Shown here: positions 16,051 to 24,617 of the stretch, piece by piece
Layout: the number at the start of each line of letters is the position of its first letter
Numbering within the stretch: the stretch's first letter is position 1
Assembly (NCBI GenBank): GCA_040756905.1
Contig: JBFLYD010000030.1
Coordinates: forward strand, 1 to 42,035
Direction of reading: 5' to 3'
Length of the DNA stretch: 42,035 bases
Origin: Acidobacteriota bacterium
GTDB taxonomy: Bacteria; Acidobacteriota; Aminicenantia; JBFLYD01
The notes under the pieces: generated by a model
Seen by the model: the letters and a program-made list of their open reading frames with translations, nothing else
What the model was told of the DNA's origin: nothing
The model's database searches: none
Made by a program: the position numbers and the translations under genes

Positions 16051-16791
16051 ATGGGAAAGAAGAATAAGGATATAAAAGAAGCGAAAAAAGAGGAAAAAAA
16101 GAGAGAGGTTTCAGTATCCAGAGAATATTTTGAATTAATCGTTGAAACTGCTCTGTTTGTTTTCTTTGTTATGACTTATGTTGTTCAGGCCTTTGAGATT
16201 CCAACGGGTTCGATGGAAGATACATTGCTGATAGGAGACCATCTTTTAGTAAATAAATTTGCATATTCTCCAGCTACAAATTCTTTTGAAAGAAAGTTTC
16301 TTCCATATAAACAAATAAAAAGAGGGGATATAGTAACATTTAAATATCCTGAAGACCCAACAAAGGATTTCGTGAAGAGAGTCATTGCTCTTGGTGGAGA
16401 AAAAATTCAAATTGTAAACAAGAGAGTATTCATTAATGGGAAACCACTCGATGAGCCGTATAAATTTCACAAAGATAATAGAATTTATTTCAAAAGTCAG
16501 TTCCTTCCTGAAGAAATTATAGTGAGAGATAATTTTGGACCCGTGGAAGTTCCCCAAGATTGTTTTTTTGTTATGGGAGATAACAGGGACAATAGTTCTG
16601 ATAGTAGAGTTTGGGGTTTTCTTCATAGAGATTATATCAAAGGTAAACCCTGGATAATTTACTGGTCTTATAAAGCAAAGAGGGGCGAGCATTTGAAAAC
16701 GGGGCTTGAAAAAATAAAGAGCATTTTTGAAACAATCATAACCTTTATCCCGAAAACTCGATGGGAAAGGTTTTTTAAAATAATAAAATAG
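16051..16791 (+). CDS. lepB: Signal peptidase I
   Basis: This membrane serine protease removes signal peptides from exported proteins. After a charged cytoplasmic start (1-23) comes one transmembrane segment (about 28-46). The catalytic serine is S54 in PTGSMEDTL and the general base is K109 in DFVKRVIALGG. The family's box E is present as MGDNRDNSSDSRVWG. The charged N-terminus is followed by only one anchor, as in Gram-positive and many deeply branching enzymes rather than the two of E. coli. Its ribosome site GAAGGAGAGAG is strong. Substrates visible in this window include Ggt and TolC; lipoproteins such as the efflux adaptor would need LspA instead. Confidence 0.95.
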   Translation: MGKKNKDIKEAKKEEKKREVSVSREYFELIVETALFVFFVMTYVVQAFEIPTGSMEDTLLIGDHLLVNKFAYSPATNSFERKFLPYKQIKRGDIVTFKYPEDPTKDFVKRVIALGGEKIQIVNKRVFINGKPLDEPYKFHKDNRIYFKSQFLPEEIIVRDNFGPVEVPQDCFFVMGDNRDNSSDSRVWGFLHRDYIKGKPWIIYWSYKAKRGEHLKTGLEKIKSIFETIITFIPKTRWERFFKIIK

Positions 16792-16848
16792 TAATAAACG
16801 TTTTTTATAAAGATATGTTTTGGTTGAATCATTTTTCTTTAGATAATC

Positions 16849-16925
16849 TAAATATAGGAGATTATCCTCACTCACAGATTTTTAGATGCTCGTCGATATA
16901 TCGCTCAAAAGATGGTTGACTTCTC
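16849..16925. repeat. Dispersed repeat, copy A
   Basis: A 77-base stretch matches 24488-24569 at all but about nine positions, apart from a 5-base gap. Shared words include AAATATAGGAGATTATCC, AGATTTTTAGAT and ATATATCGCTC, ending in a GGTTGAC/TCGAC-TTCTC block. Its second half also matches 38414-38460. It lies between lepB and ggt and has no coding capacity. Confidence 0.7.
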
Positions 16926-17000
16926 AATTTAAATGAATGTTTGTTGGCCACCCTTCCTTCTCAAATTTTTAATATAAATATGAAAAAATAAGGAGATGAA

Positions 17001-18665
17001 ATGCGCAAAATAATTGGAATAATAGTTATATTGCTGTTCTTGATACCAGATAAAGTCTTTTGTTTTAAAAAGGGAGTTGTTGCTTCAGATTCAGAGATTG
17101 CTTCACGGGTAGGAATTGAAATCCTGAAAAAAGGTGGAAATGCTGTGGATGCTGCAGTTGCTGTTGGGTTTGCTTTAGCTGTTACGTTTCCCCCTGCTGG
17201 AAACATTGGAGGAGGAGGGTTTATGCTTATCAGAATGGCTGATGGGAAAGTATTTTTGATAGATTACAGAGAAAAAGCTCCTAAGAAAGCTCATAGGGAT
17301 ATGTATCTCGATGAAAAAGGAGAGGTTATCGAAAATTTAAGCACAGAAGGATTTCTTGCTATCGGAGTACCTGGGACAGTGGCAGGCTTAACAATGGCAT
17401 TAGAAAAATGTGGAACCTTAAAATTAGAAGATGTGATAAAGCCGTCAATTGAATTAGCAGAAAAGGGGTTTAAAGTTAATAAATATCTGGAAGAGTCATT
17501 GAAAAGGTCAAAGCATCTTTCTAAGAATGCAGAGAGTAAAAAAATCTTTCTTAATAACGGAAATTTTTACAAAGAAGGAGACCTTTTAATACAAAAAGAT
17601 TTGGCGAAAACATTAAAAGCAATATCTAAAAAGGGCAAAACTGGATTTTACAGCGGAAAAGTTGCATCTAAGATTGAAGCTGACATGAGAAAGAACGGAG
17701 GTTTTATAACGAAAGATGATCTTTTGAGCTATGAAGCTAAGCTGAGGAACCCAATAAGATTTAAGTTTAGAAATTATGAGATAATAACACCTTCGCCACC
17801 CTCATCTGGGGCAATTCTTGTTGAAATATTGAACATTCTTGAGAATTTTAAGCTTAACACATTCCAACATAATTCTGCTGAGTACATTCATATAGTAACA
17901 GAAGCAATGAAATTAGCTTTCAGGGATAGGGCTAAATTTATGGGAGACCCTGATTTTGTGAATATTCCATTGCGAAGGATTATTTCAAAGGAGTATGCAT
18001 TTAAAAAGGCTCAGGAAATAAAATTTTTAAAGGCAATGGATGAGAAGGAATCAGATTTTGGAGATCCATTCAAAGAATCTGAAGAAACAACTCATTTTTC
18101 TGTGGCAGATCAATGGGGAAATGTTGTATCAAACACATATACTCTTAACGGAGGGTATGGTTCAGGAGTGACAATAAAGGGAACAGGGGTATTGATGAAT
18201 AATGAAATGGATGATTTCTGCATAAAACCAAATTATCCTAACATATATGGATTAATTGGAGGAGAAGAGAATTCAATTCAACCTGAAAAAAGAATGTTAA
18301 GCTCGATGGTCCCATCTATAATCTTGAAAGATGATAAGCCATTTCTGGCGTTGGGCTCCCCAGGAGGACCTACAATAATTAATACAGTAGCACAGGTTAT
18401 TCTGAATTTATTAGATTTTAAAATGACTATTGAGAATGCAGTCTTAGCCCCAAGGTTTCATCATCAATGGATTCCGAATCAAATTGTGTTAGAGGAAGGA
18501 AAATTTTCAGATATCGTTCTGAAAGAATTGGAAAAAAGAGGTCATAAAATTTCATTCAGGAAAAGACTGGGAGATGTTCAGGCGATAATTTTTAATGGTG
18601 AGGAAGGCGAATTTTATGGTTTTTCTGACCCAAGAGGCCCTGGAAAAGTAGCTGGTTGTGATTAA
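17001..18665 (+). CDS. ggt: Gamma-glutamyltranspeptidase
   Basis: Ggt is an exported Ntn-hydrolase that cleaves gamma-glutamyl bonds such as in glutathione. A signal peptide covers about 1-21 (hydrophobic IIGIIVILLFLI). The large-subunit signature is NAVDAAVAVGFALAV, with GNIGGGGFM further on. The autoprocessing and nucleophile threonine is T363 in EETTHFSVAD, which would give a small subunit of about 192 residues. The oxyanion pair is in LGSPGGPTI. The length of 554 residues is normal. The ribosome site AAGGAG precedes the ATG. A small membrane-protein gene follows after 26 bases. The natural substrate is not evident from context. Confidence 0.95.
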   Translation: MRKIIGIIVILLFLIPDKVFCFKKGVVASDSEIASRVGIEILKKGGNAVDAAVAVGFALAVTFPPAGNIGGGGFMLIRMADGKVFLIDYREKAPKKAHRDMYLDEKGEVIENLSTEGFLAIGVPGTVAGLTMALEKCGTLKLEDVIKPSIELAEKGFKVNKYLEESLKRSKHLSKNAESKKIFLNNGNFYKEGDLLIQKDLAKTLKAISKKGKTGFYSGKVASKIEADMRKNGGFITKDDLLSYEAKLRNPIRFKFRNYEIITPSPPSSGAILVEILNILENFKLNTFQHNSAEYIHIVTEAMKLAFRDRAKFMGDPDFVNIPLRRIISKEYAFKKAQEIKFLKAMDEKESDFGDPFKESEETTHFSVADQWGNVVSNTYTLNGGYGSGVTIKGTGVLMNNEMDDFCIKPNYPNIYGLIGGEENSIQPEKRMLSSMVPSIILKDDKPFLALGSPGGPTIINTVAQVILNLLDFKMTIENAVLAPRFHHQWIPNQIVLEEGKFSDIVLKELEKRGHKISFRKRLGDVQAIIFNGEEGEFYGFSDPRGPGKVAGCD

Positions 18666-18691
18666 TATCAATTGATAAAAGGAGAATATCA

Positions 18692-18904
18692 ATGAAAAAA
18701 GAGCAACCTTGGCTGGAATGGATAGGTTTAGGGGGTATCATTCTGGGAATTGGACTTATTGTGGTTCGAGCCAGATCTTTAGGAAATGCCATCCTCGACT
18801 TGCAGTTTCGTATTCCTCAGGATCCTGTGGCGCTTTTTGGGAATATACTTGCAATCGCTTCTGCCTTTTTTGTGGTTTTGCTCAGGCTCAAGCATCGTAA
18901 ATAG
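18692..18904 (+). CDS. Small two-helix membrane protein, unknown
   Basis: The 70-residue product has two predicted membrane helices (about 10-25 and 46-64) separated by a short polar loop, and a basic tail (RLKHRK) that suggests a cytoplasmic C-terminus. The ATG has a strong ribosome site, AAAGGAGAATATCA, which is the main reason to accept it as a gene. It begins 26 bases after ggt and is likely cotranscribed with it. I recognise no family, and no function is proposed. Confidence 0.7.
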   Translation: MKKEQPWLEWIGLGGIILGIGLIVVRARSLGNAILDLQFRIPQDPVALFGNILAIASAFFVVLLRLKHRK

Positions 18905-19063
18905 GGTTGATGGCGTATATAGCTCTACCATGCTTCTTTTCAATATCCTCTTATTTCTATAAAAATATACCATCACTGTGGGTCCCTCCTTTTTGAGCAT
19001 TAGTGAATCAATGATAAAGCTGGTTTTATGTCTTTTATCTTTTAATCGGAAAGAGGGATAAAT

Positions 19064-19092
19064 TTGACATATTTTCCTTTATTTGTTAATTT
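19064..19092 (+). promoter_or_regulatory. Promoter of the Cys-rich small protein gene
   Basis: TTGACA (19064-19069), a 17-base spacer and TAATTT (19087-19092) precede the ATG at 19099 by only six bases. Transcription would begin at or beside the A of the start codon. No Shine-Dalgarno is present. Confidence 0.7.
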
Positions 19093-19098
19093 TTTTAT

Positions 19099-19383
19099 AT
19101 GTATTTTTGTTTTAATTGCAGAAGCGAGGTGGTGGTTTCATTTCCAATCAAAAGAGAAGATGTCTGCCCTGTCTGTAATTCATATTTGCGTGTATGTTTG
19201 AATTGTCAATTTTATGATCATTTTTCTCACAATGAATGTAAAGAACCTGCAGCTGAGCCTCCATTAAAAAAGGATGTTTTTACTGTTTGTGAATATTTCA
19301 AATTTAAAACTTCTTCGAGAGAAGAAATGGATAAAAGGGAAAAGGCATTGAAAGAGTGGGAATCTTTATTCAAAAAAATTTAA
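19099..19383 (+). CDS. Conserved Cys-rich zinc-ribbon-like protein
   Basis: The 94-residue protein has CFNC (4-7), CPVC, CLNC, then a lone C in NECKEPAAEP and another in FTVCEYF. These are followed by a charged helical tail rich in Lys and Glu. The order CxxC, CPxC, RVCLNCxFYD, xxCxEP resembles a small uncharacterised family that I recall from other bacteria. Metal binding is likely but the role is unknown. There is no ribosome site, and a promoter ends six bases before the ATG, so the mRNA is probably leaderless. The stop overlaps the convergent ribF stop by four bases. Confidence 0.75.
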   Translation: MYFCFNCRSEVVVSFPIKREDVCPVCNSYLRVCLNCQFYDHFSHNECKEPAAEPPLKKDVFTVCEYFKFKTSSREEMDKREKALKEWESLFKKI

Positions 19384-20300
19384 AAGTTACGTTTTTTAAA
19401 ATAATTTTTCGTAATCTTTATATCTTTTGATATTCTAAATCTTAATTCCTCTTCGTTCTGAAATTTAATTTCATCCCTGATTTTTTTTATCAGAAAGATT
19501 TCAATTTTTTCGCTATAGAGGTCATTTTCATAGTTAAAAAGATGGGTTTCAATTCCAATCGTGCTTCCTCCAAAGGTAGGAGAGAACCCTATGTTTGTTA
19601 CAGATGGATAAATTTTTTCTTTAATTTTTACTTCAGAAATAAAGACTCCTTTTGGAATTATCTCATTTTCCGGGATTAAGTTTGCAGTTGGAATTCCCAA
19701 TCTTTTTCCTCTGGAGTATCCTTTAGAAACATTTCCGATTATCGAGTATGGCCTTCCTAAGTATTTTTTTACTTTTTCGATTTCGCCTTCTTCAATTTTT
19801 TTCCTGATTAAAGAAGATGATATCTTTTCTCGATTAATTTTTAAAATTTTTACCTGATTAAGTTGGAAGTTATGAATTTTGCTGTATTTCTCAATCATAG
19901 AATAATTGCCTCTTTTGTTTTTTCCAAATGTAAAATCCTTTCCTATGAATAATTCTTTCATTTTCAGGTTTTTTGCCAAAAAATAGATGAAATCTTCCGG
20001 TTCTGTCTGAGCTAATCTTTCATTGAAATTAAGAATGATGATTTTATCTATTCCCATGTTTTTTAACATTTCAACCCTCTGGGAAAGTGTTTGGATAAGA
20101 CGGACTTCGCCTTTGCCCAAGATTTTTTCTGGATGAGGATTAAATGTAATTACAACTGGAATTAAATTTTTCCTTTTTGATGTCAGGAGTAAATTTCTTA
20201 TTACTCGTTGATGACCTAAATGGATTCCATCAAATATTCCAATTGTTAATGACGTTTCTTTTTCAGGCGTTGATATATTATTTAATTCTTTTATTTCCAT
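19380..20300 (-). CDS. ribF: Bifunctional riboflavin kinase / FAD synthetase
   Basis: RibF phosphorylates riboflavin to FMN and adenylates it to FAD. The N-terminal FAD synthetase domain has the nucleotidyltransferase motif GIFDGIHLGH (21-30), TFNPHPEKIL, and a closing SSSLIRKKIEEGEIE. The C-terminal riboflavin kinase domain starts near residue 183 (GRPYSIIGNVSKGYSRGKRLGIPTANL, quoted in part) with the PTAN substrate motif. The length of 306 residues is normal. It lies five bases after the DUF1844 gene, so the two are probably cotranscribed. Confidence 0.95.
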   Translation of the reverse strand: MEIKELNNISTPEKETSLTIGIFDGIHLGHQRVIRNLLLTSKRKNLIPVVITFNPHPEKILGKGEVRLIQTLSQRVEMLKNMGIDKIIILNFNERLAQTEPEDFIYFLAKNLKMKELFIGKDFTFGKNKRGNYSMIEKYSKIHNFQLNQVKILKINREKISSSLIRKKIEEGEIEKVKKYLGRPYSIIGNVSKGYSRGKRLGIPTANLIPENEIIPKGVFISEVKIKEKIYPSVTNIGFSPTFGGSTIGIETHLFNYENDLYSEKIEIFLIKKIRDEIKFQNEEELRFRISKDIKITKNYFKKRNF

Positions 20301-20305
20301 TCAAT

Positions 20306-20596
20306 CTATATTTTTATAATATTGGCTTTTTTCAAGTATAACATTCTTAAATTATGGAGAATTGATTCAACAAATTTTTCTTCTTCCTGGATTAAATTGC
20401 CTTTTGTCTTCTTCTCAAACAGTTCGATTAAATCGATAAGTCTTTTTGCAAAATTAATATCTTCATCTTTTTCTCCAGAGAGAGGATCTTCCATTTCTCC
20501 AAGTTTTATAAGAGCCTGCGTATAGAAAGGAACCAGCAACGATGTGATGTCAAGGGGTGGCATAAATTTATTTGATTTCTTATTTTCTTCTTCCAT
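20306..20596 (-). CDS. DUF1844 family protein
   Basis: The 96-residue protein carries the DUF1844 pattern: a hydrophobic LLVPFYTQALIKLGE segment, then DINFAKRLIDLIELFEKKTKG, NLIQEEEKFVESILHNLRMLY, and a short end. The family is widespread in several diderm phyla and its function is unknown. An AGGAGG ribosome site stands four bases before the ATG. ribF follows immediately. Confidence 0.85.
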   Translation of the reverse strand: MEEENKKSNKFMPPLDITSLLVPFYTQALIKLGEMEDPLSGEKDEDINFAKRLIDLIELFEKKTKGNLIQEEEKFVESILHNLRMLYLKKANIIKI

Positions 20597-20704
20597 TATT
20601 CCTCCTTCCTATTTTTGGATCAATAGAAATAATAACATTCATTGGCTTTGTTTACAACAGTCTTGAATTAAAGTAGACATGCAAAATTTAGAAGAGCTCC
20701 CCAT

Positions 20705-20723
20705 CCTCTTCGATCAGAAGAGG
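20705..20723. repeat. Short hairpin in the DUF1844-mazG gap
   Basis: CCTCTTC pairs with GAAGAGG around the loop GATCA. Its flanks (CCCAT..., ...TTGAG) loosely resemble the dispersed repeat arms. It lies between two divergent genes, so it does not look like a terminator. Confidence 0.4.
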
Positions 20724-20792
20724 TTGAGTTCTCTCCCTTCCTGCCTATAAAAATTAAGTTAATTTTTACTCTTTAAAAACTTAATTTCCTTA

Positions 20793-20821
20793 TTGAATTA
20801 AATTGAAGTGAATTGTAGAAT
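20793..20821 (+). promoter_or_regulatory. Promoter of mazG
   Basis: TTGAAT (20793-20798), a 17-base spacer and TAGAAT (20816-20821) are followed by the ATG eleven bases later. The expected leader is about four or five bases, and there is no Shine-Dalgarno. Confidence 0.6.
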
Positions 20822-20832
20822 AATTTTGCATA

Positions 20833-21597
20833 ATGAAAGAAGAATTTGAAAAATTAGTTAATATAATAGAAAAACTGAGAAGTCCGGAAGGATGCCCCTG
20901 GGATAGAGAGCAGGACGAGTTTTCATTGATTGAATTTATTTTTGAGGAATGCTGGGAAATTATTGATTCTATTAAAGTTAATGATAAAAAATCGCTCAAG
21001 GAAGAATTAGGAGACCTACTTCTTCAAGTAGTATTTTTAAGTCAAATTGCAAAAGAAAAGGGAGAATTTGATATTAAAGATGTAATTCGTTCAGCAAATA
21101 GGAAGACGATTGAAAGGCATCCCCATGTTTTTGGAACCAAAAAATTAAAAACTTCAGGAGAAGTGCTTGAACACTGGGAAGAATTTAAAAAGCGAAAGGA
21201 GAGAAAAAGTTCTATAGTCAACGGCATTCCTGAGAATTTTCCTGCTCTTCTTCAGGCATTCACGTTAGGGGTAAAAGCATCAAGAGTAGGGTTTAATTGG
21301 AAAAAACCCGAAGAAGCCCTGGATAAAGTTAAAGAAGAATTGATTGAGTTAAAAAAAGCAATTTTAACAGGTAAAAAAGAAAAATTAGAAGAGGAAATCG
21401 GAGATCTTCTTTTTTCCATTTCCAATGTCTCAAGATTAATGAGGATAAACCCAGAGATTGCCCTTAAAATCGTTAATAAGAAATTTATTAAAAGATTTAA
21501 ATTTATAGAAGAAGAAGCAAAAAAGAGAAAGAAAAAATTAAATGAATATACTCTTCAAGAGATGGATATGTTATGGGAGAAATCTAAAAAAAATTAA
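20833..21597 (+). CDS. mazG: Nucleoside triphosphate pyrophosphohydrolase MazG
   Basis: MazG hydrolyses nucleoside triphosphates to monophosphates and pyrophosphate, and is linked to nucleotide-pool cleaning and to lowering ppGpp. The full-length form with two MazG domains is present. The first domain has GCPWDREQDEFSL and an EECWEIIDSI / EELGDLLLQVVF metal-site pair. The second domain repeats the pattern as VKEELIELKKAI and EEIGDLLFSISN. The length of 254 residues is typical. It converges on prfB 18 bases later. The promoter arrangement suggests a leaderless message. Confidence 0.95.
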   Translation: MKEEFEKLVNIIEKLRSPEGCPWDREQDEFSLIEFIFEECWEIIDSIKVNDKKSLKEELGDLLLQVVFLSQIAKEKGEFDIKDVIRSANRKTIERHPHVFGTKKLKTSGEVLEHWEEFKKRKERKSSIVNGIPENFPALLQAFTLGVKASRVGFNWKKPEEALDKVKEELIELKKAILTGKKEKLEEEIGDLLFSISNVSRLMRINPEIALKIVNKKFIKRFKFIEEEAKKRKKKLNEYTLQEMDMLWEKSKKN

Positions 21598-21615
21598 CCC
21601 TAAGATTAATTTAAT

Positions 21616-22726
21616 TTATTTTGATTTTTTATCGAGTATTTTTTTTAAGAGAGAAGCTCTTATTAATTCATCAAGATCTCCATCTAAAACTTTCTGAACA
21701 TTTCCTATTTCAACTTTTGTTCTGTGGTCTGTAATTTTTTGATAGGGCTGAAGTACATAAGACCGAATTTGATTCCCCCATGCAATTTCTCCCTTTTGTT
21801 CTTCGATTTCTTCTATTTTTTCTAATCTTTTTTTCTTCTCAAGTTCGTAAAGTCTTGATTTTAGAATTTTCAATGCAATTTCTCGATTTCGATGTTGAGA
21901 GCGTTCATTTTGACACGAGACAACTATGCCTGTGGGTGTATGGGTGATTCTGACAGCAGAATCAGTAACGTTTACGTGCTGACCACCTTTCCCAGACGAA
22001 CGAAATGTCTCAATTTTAAGGTCGTTTTCGTCTATTTTAACTTCAATATCTTCTTCTATTTCAGGGCAAACAAAAACTGCAGCAAAGGAGGTATGTCGTC
22101 TTTTATTTGCATCAAAGGGAGAAATTCTGACAAGTCTGTGCACTCCAGATTCCTGACTGAGATAACCGTATGCATATTTTCCTCCCACTCTGATTGTTAC
22201 GCTTTTTATTCCAGCTTCTTCTCCGGGAAGTAAATCTACTATTTCTGTTTTAAATCCTTTTTCCTCACAATATCGCAGGTACATCCTCATTAACATTTGT
22301 GACCAATCCTGAGATTCAGTTCCTCCTGCGCCTGGATGGATTGTTAAAATTGCATTTTTAAAATCATCCTCCTCATAAAAGAAAGTAATTAGTTCTAAAG
22401 AAGCTAACTTTTCTTCCAGATATCGAGTTTCATTTTTTAATTCAGATTCCACATTTTCTCCCTCTTCACCAAGTTCAATAAGGACATCTATATCTTCTAT
22501 TTTTTTTCCAAAAATTTTAATATTATCAATTTCTTCCTCAAGGTATTTTTTTCTTTTTAAAAGATGATGAGACTTTTTCGGAGCAGTCCATACATCTTCT
22601 TTCAAAAGTTCTTGATTTATGTCATTTAATTCTTGCTGTTTTTTTTCTATTTCAAAGAAAATCTCTTAATTTTAAGTATTTTTCTTTGATTTCTGAGATT
22701 TTATTCTTTACTTCCATAAAATCCAT
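21616..22726 (-). CDS. prfB: Peptide chain release factor 2, programmed +1 frameshift
   Basis: RF2 releases peptides at UGA and UAA. The gene is in two frames. It starts at the ATG at 22726 (ribosome site AGGAGG at 22732-22737), reads 24 codons to CTT at 22655-22657, meets TGA, shifts +1 over one T, and continues from 22653 to 21616, giving about 369 residues. The second frame carries PGAGGTESQDW, the GGQ catalytic motif in SSGKGGQHVN, and the RF2-type end IRSYVLQPYQ. The sequence CTTTGA is the classic autoregulatory shift site: scarce RF2 favours the shift. A TTG start at 22605 would truncate the N-terminal domain and is not the real start. Confidence 0.95.
22652..22657 (-). promoter_or_regulatory. 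prfB: prfB +1 frameshift site CTTTGA
   Basis: CTT is codon 24 from the ATG and TGA is codon 25. The base after TGA is A rather than the C of E. coli. The upstream Shine-Dalgarno-like element is weak (AAGAGAT, four bases from CTT) compared with AGGGGG in E. coli, so basal shifting may be lower. Confidence 0.9.
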
Positions 22727-22861
22727 TACTTCCTCCTTCTATATTATACATTATTATACATTGTACATTGAAATTTTTATTTTTTCTAAGTTAAGTTTGT
22801 CAAAGACAGTGGCAAAAATTTTGACAATTCAAGATTTAATCAGGATAGGTTGATTTTTTTA

Positions 22862-24385
22862 TTAACGAAACTTTACTTGCTTCCTTAATATAATAAAAAA
22901 TATAAATGCAAACAAAGAAATAAGAATGCAGAAATGCGCAAAAACATCGCCATATCTTGTGTAAAAGCTTAAATAACTTATAGGATAAATTTCTGAGACA
23001 GCATAACCTTTTTTTTCAAGGTCTATGAGTTTCACAATTTTACCGAAAGGGTCAACTATACCACTTATTCCAGTAGATGCAGCTCTTATTAAAAATCTTC
23101 TATTTTCTACTGCTCTCATTCTTGCCATAGCGAAGTGTTGGTAAGGAGCTGATGTTTTTCCAAACCAGGCATCATTTGTTATTGTTACAATGAACACAGC
23201 TCCTTTCTTTACAAATCTTCTGACTAAATCTGGGAATATAATTTCATAGCATACAGGAGTGCCGAATTTATTGCCATTTACTTTATGAAGGATAGAATTT
23301 TTTCCAGGCGTAAAATCTCCAATTTCTTTTGTGATGCTTTCAAAGAAACCGAGGAACTTTCGCAGAGGGACATACTCACCAAAAGGAACAAGATGAATCT
23401 TATCGTAAACAGATTCTACTCCATCTTTTGAAATTAAAAATGAAGAATTATAGAAGTTATTACTGTTATTCTCATATCTGATATCAGTAAATCCAGCTAA
23501 AAATGAGACATTTCTATTTTTAGCAAAATCAATCATTATCTTCTTAAAGAAGGAGTTATACCTGATATAGATTGGAACAGAAAATTCAGGCCATACTATT
23601 AGTTTTGCATGGTTTTTCGATGAAGCTTCTGAAAGTTCCATATGTTCATTGAATTTTTCAATCAGATTTTTTGAGTCCCAGATAATGTCCTGATTTATAT
23701 TTCCCTGAATTACTGATACTTTAAATAAACCATTTGTTCTGTAATTAAAACTTGTTGTCGCTATTCCGTATAGAATTGTAAAGAAAATTAAAAGTATTGT
23801 GATCAATACATACCATTTTTTCTTTGTGATTAACAATAGAGTAATCGAAGCATTAAAGAGAATTATTAAGAATGATATTCCATATACACCTGTTACTGAG
23901 GATATCTGAATCAGGGGAATAAAATCTACCTGAGAATATCCGATCAGATTCCAGGGGAATCCTGTAAAAATGAAACTCATAATATATTCAATTGAGATCC
24001 ATAGAAATGGTGATAAAATCATAAAATTTGTGCTTATCTTAATGAAAATCGATATAGCTGCAGAGAAGATTGCCCAGAAAAGACTGAGGAGAAGAATTAG
24101 TGCCAGGAAAAAAATCGATGACAATACTTTTGACAGGTTTCCATACTTAAACATTACGCTTGGAATCCAATAAAGGGAGATGAGGTAATAAGAAAAGCCA
24201 TATAAAAACCCAGAAAAAAATGATAGCCTTTTTTTCCTGAAAATTGAGATAAATAATAATGAAACAGAGAACCAGGAAAAGAAAAATAAAGAAAATTTTT
24301 CGAAAGAAAGAGATGTAAGAATTCCTGAAGCAATCGGAAGAATAATAAAGATAAGAAATTTTTCTCCAGAATTTTTAATAAGCAT
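22862..24385 (-). CDS. lnt: Apolipoprotein N-acyltransferase
   Basis: Lnt adds the third acyl chain to lipoproteins in the inner membrane, a step typical of diderm bacteria. Six or more membrane segments fill about residues 10-210, including the conserved FPWNLIGYSQ. A periplasmic nitrilase domain follows (about 222-465). Its catalytic triad is E267 (WPEFSVP), K329 (YDKIHLVPFGEYVP) and C379 (PVCYEIIFP). The length of 507 residues is normal. The start ATG has no clear ribosome site and follows an AT-rich stretch with TATATTATAAAAT. The efflux adaptor lipoprotein at the end of the window is an example of a likely substrate. Confidence 0.95.
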   Translation of the reverse strand: MLIKNSGEKFLIFIILPIASGILTSLSFEKFSLFFFSWFSVSLLFISIFRKKRLSFFSGFLYGFSYYLISLYWIPSVMFKYGNLSKVLSSIFFLALILLLSLFWAIFSAAISIFIKISTNFMILSPFLWISIEYIMSFIFTGFPWNLIGYSQVDFIPLIQISSVTGVYGISFLIILFNASITLLLITKKKWYVLITILLIFFTILYGIATTSFNYRTNGLFKVSVIQGNINQDIIWDSKNLIEKFNEHMELSEASSKNHAKLIVWPEFSVPIYIRYNSFFKKIMIDFAKNRNVSFLAGFTDIRYENNSNNFYNSSFLISKDGVESVYDKIHLVPFGEYVPLRKFLGFFESITKEIGDFTPGKNSILHKVNGNKFGTPVCYEIIFPDLVRRFVKKGAVFIVTITNDAWFGKTSAPYQHFAMARMRAVENRRFLIRAASTGISGIVDPFGKIVKLIDLEKKGYAVSEIYPISYLSFYTRYGDVFAHFCILISLFAFIFFIILRKQVKFR

Positions 24386-24487
24386 AAAACTTTGTTTTCT
24401 TATTTTATAATATAATTAATTAAATAAGCTACAAATAAAGAAAAATTTTGTAATATTAATAAAATATACTTTCTTTTTCGATAGACT

Positions 24488-24569
24488 TAAATATAGGAGA
24501 TTATCCTCACTCACTTCACAGATTTTTAGATATTCGTCAATATATCGCTCAGGAGATAATCGACCTCTC
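24488..24569. repeat. Dispersed repeat, copy B
   Basis: This stretch is about 88 percent identical by eye to copy A (16849-16925). The main difference is a five-base insertion that looks like a duplicated TTCAC. It lies between the SPOR gene end and the lnt start. Confidence 0.7.
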
Positions 24570-24617
24570 TATAAAAAAATTCTTGCTCTGCACTTCCTCC
24601 TCAATAAAGAAGAAAAG

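Noticed and set aside
22606-22726. A gap upstream of a 329-codon prfB starting at TTG 22605
   Set aside because: The gap encodes the true RF2 N-terminus in the other frame, joined by the CTTTGA shift site, so the TTG start is an artefact of frame-by-frame reading.
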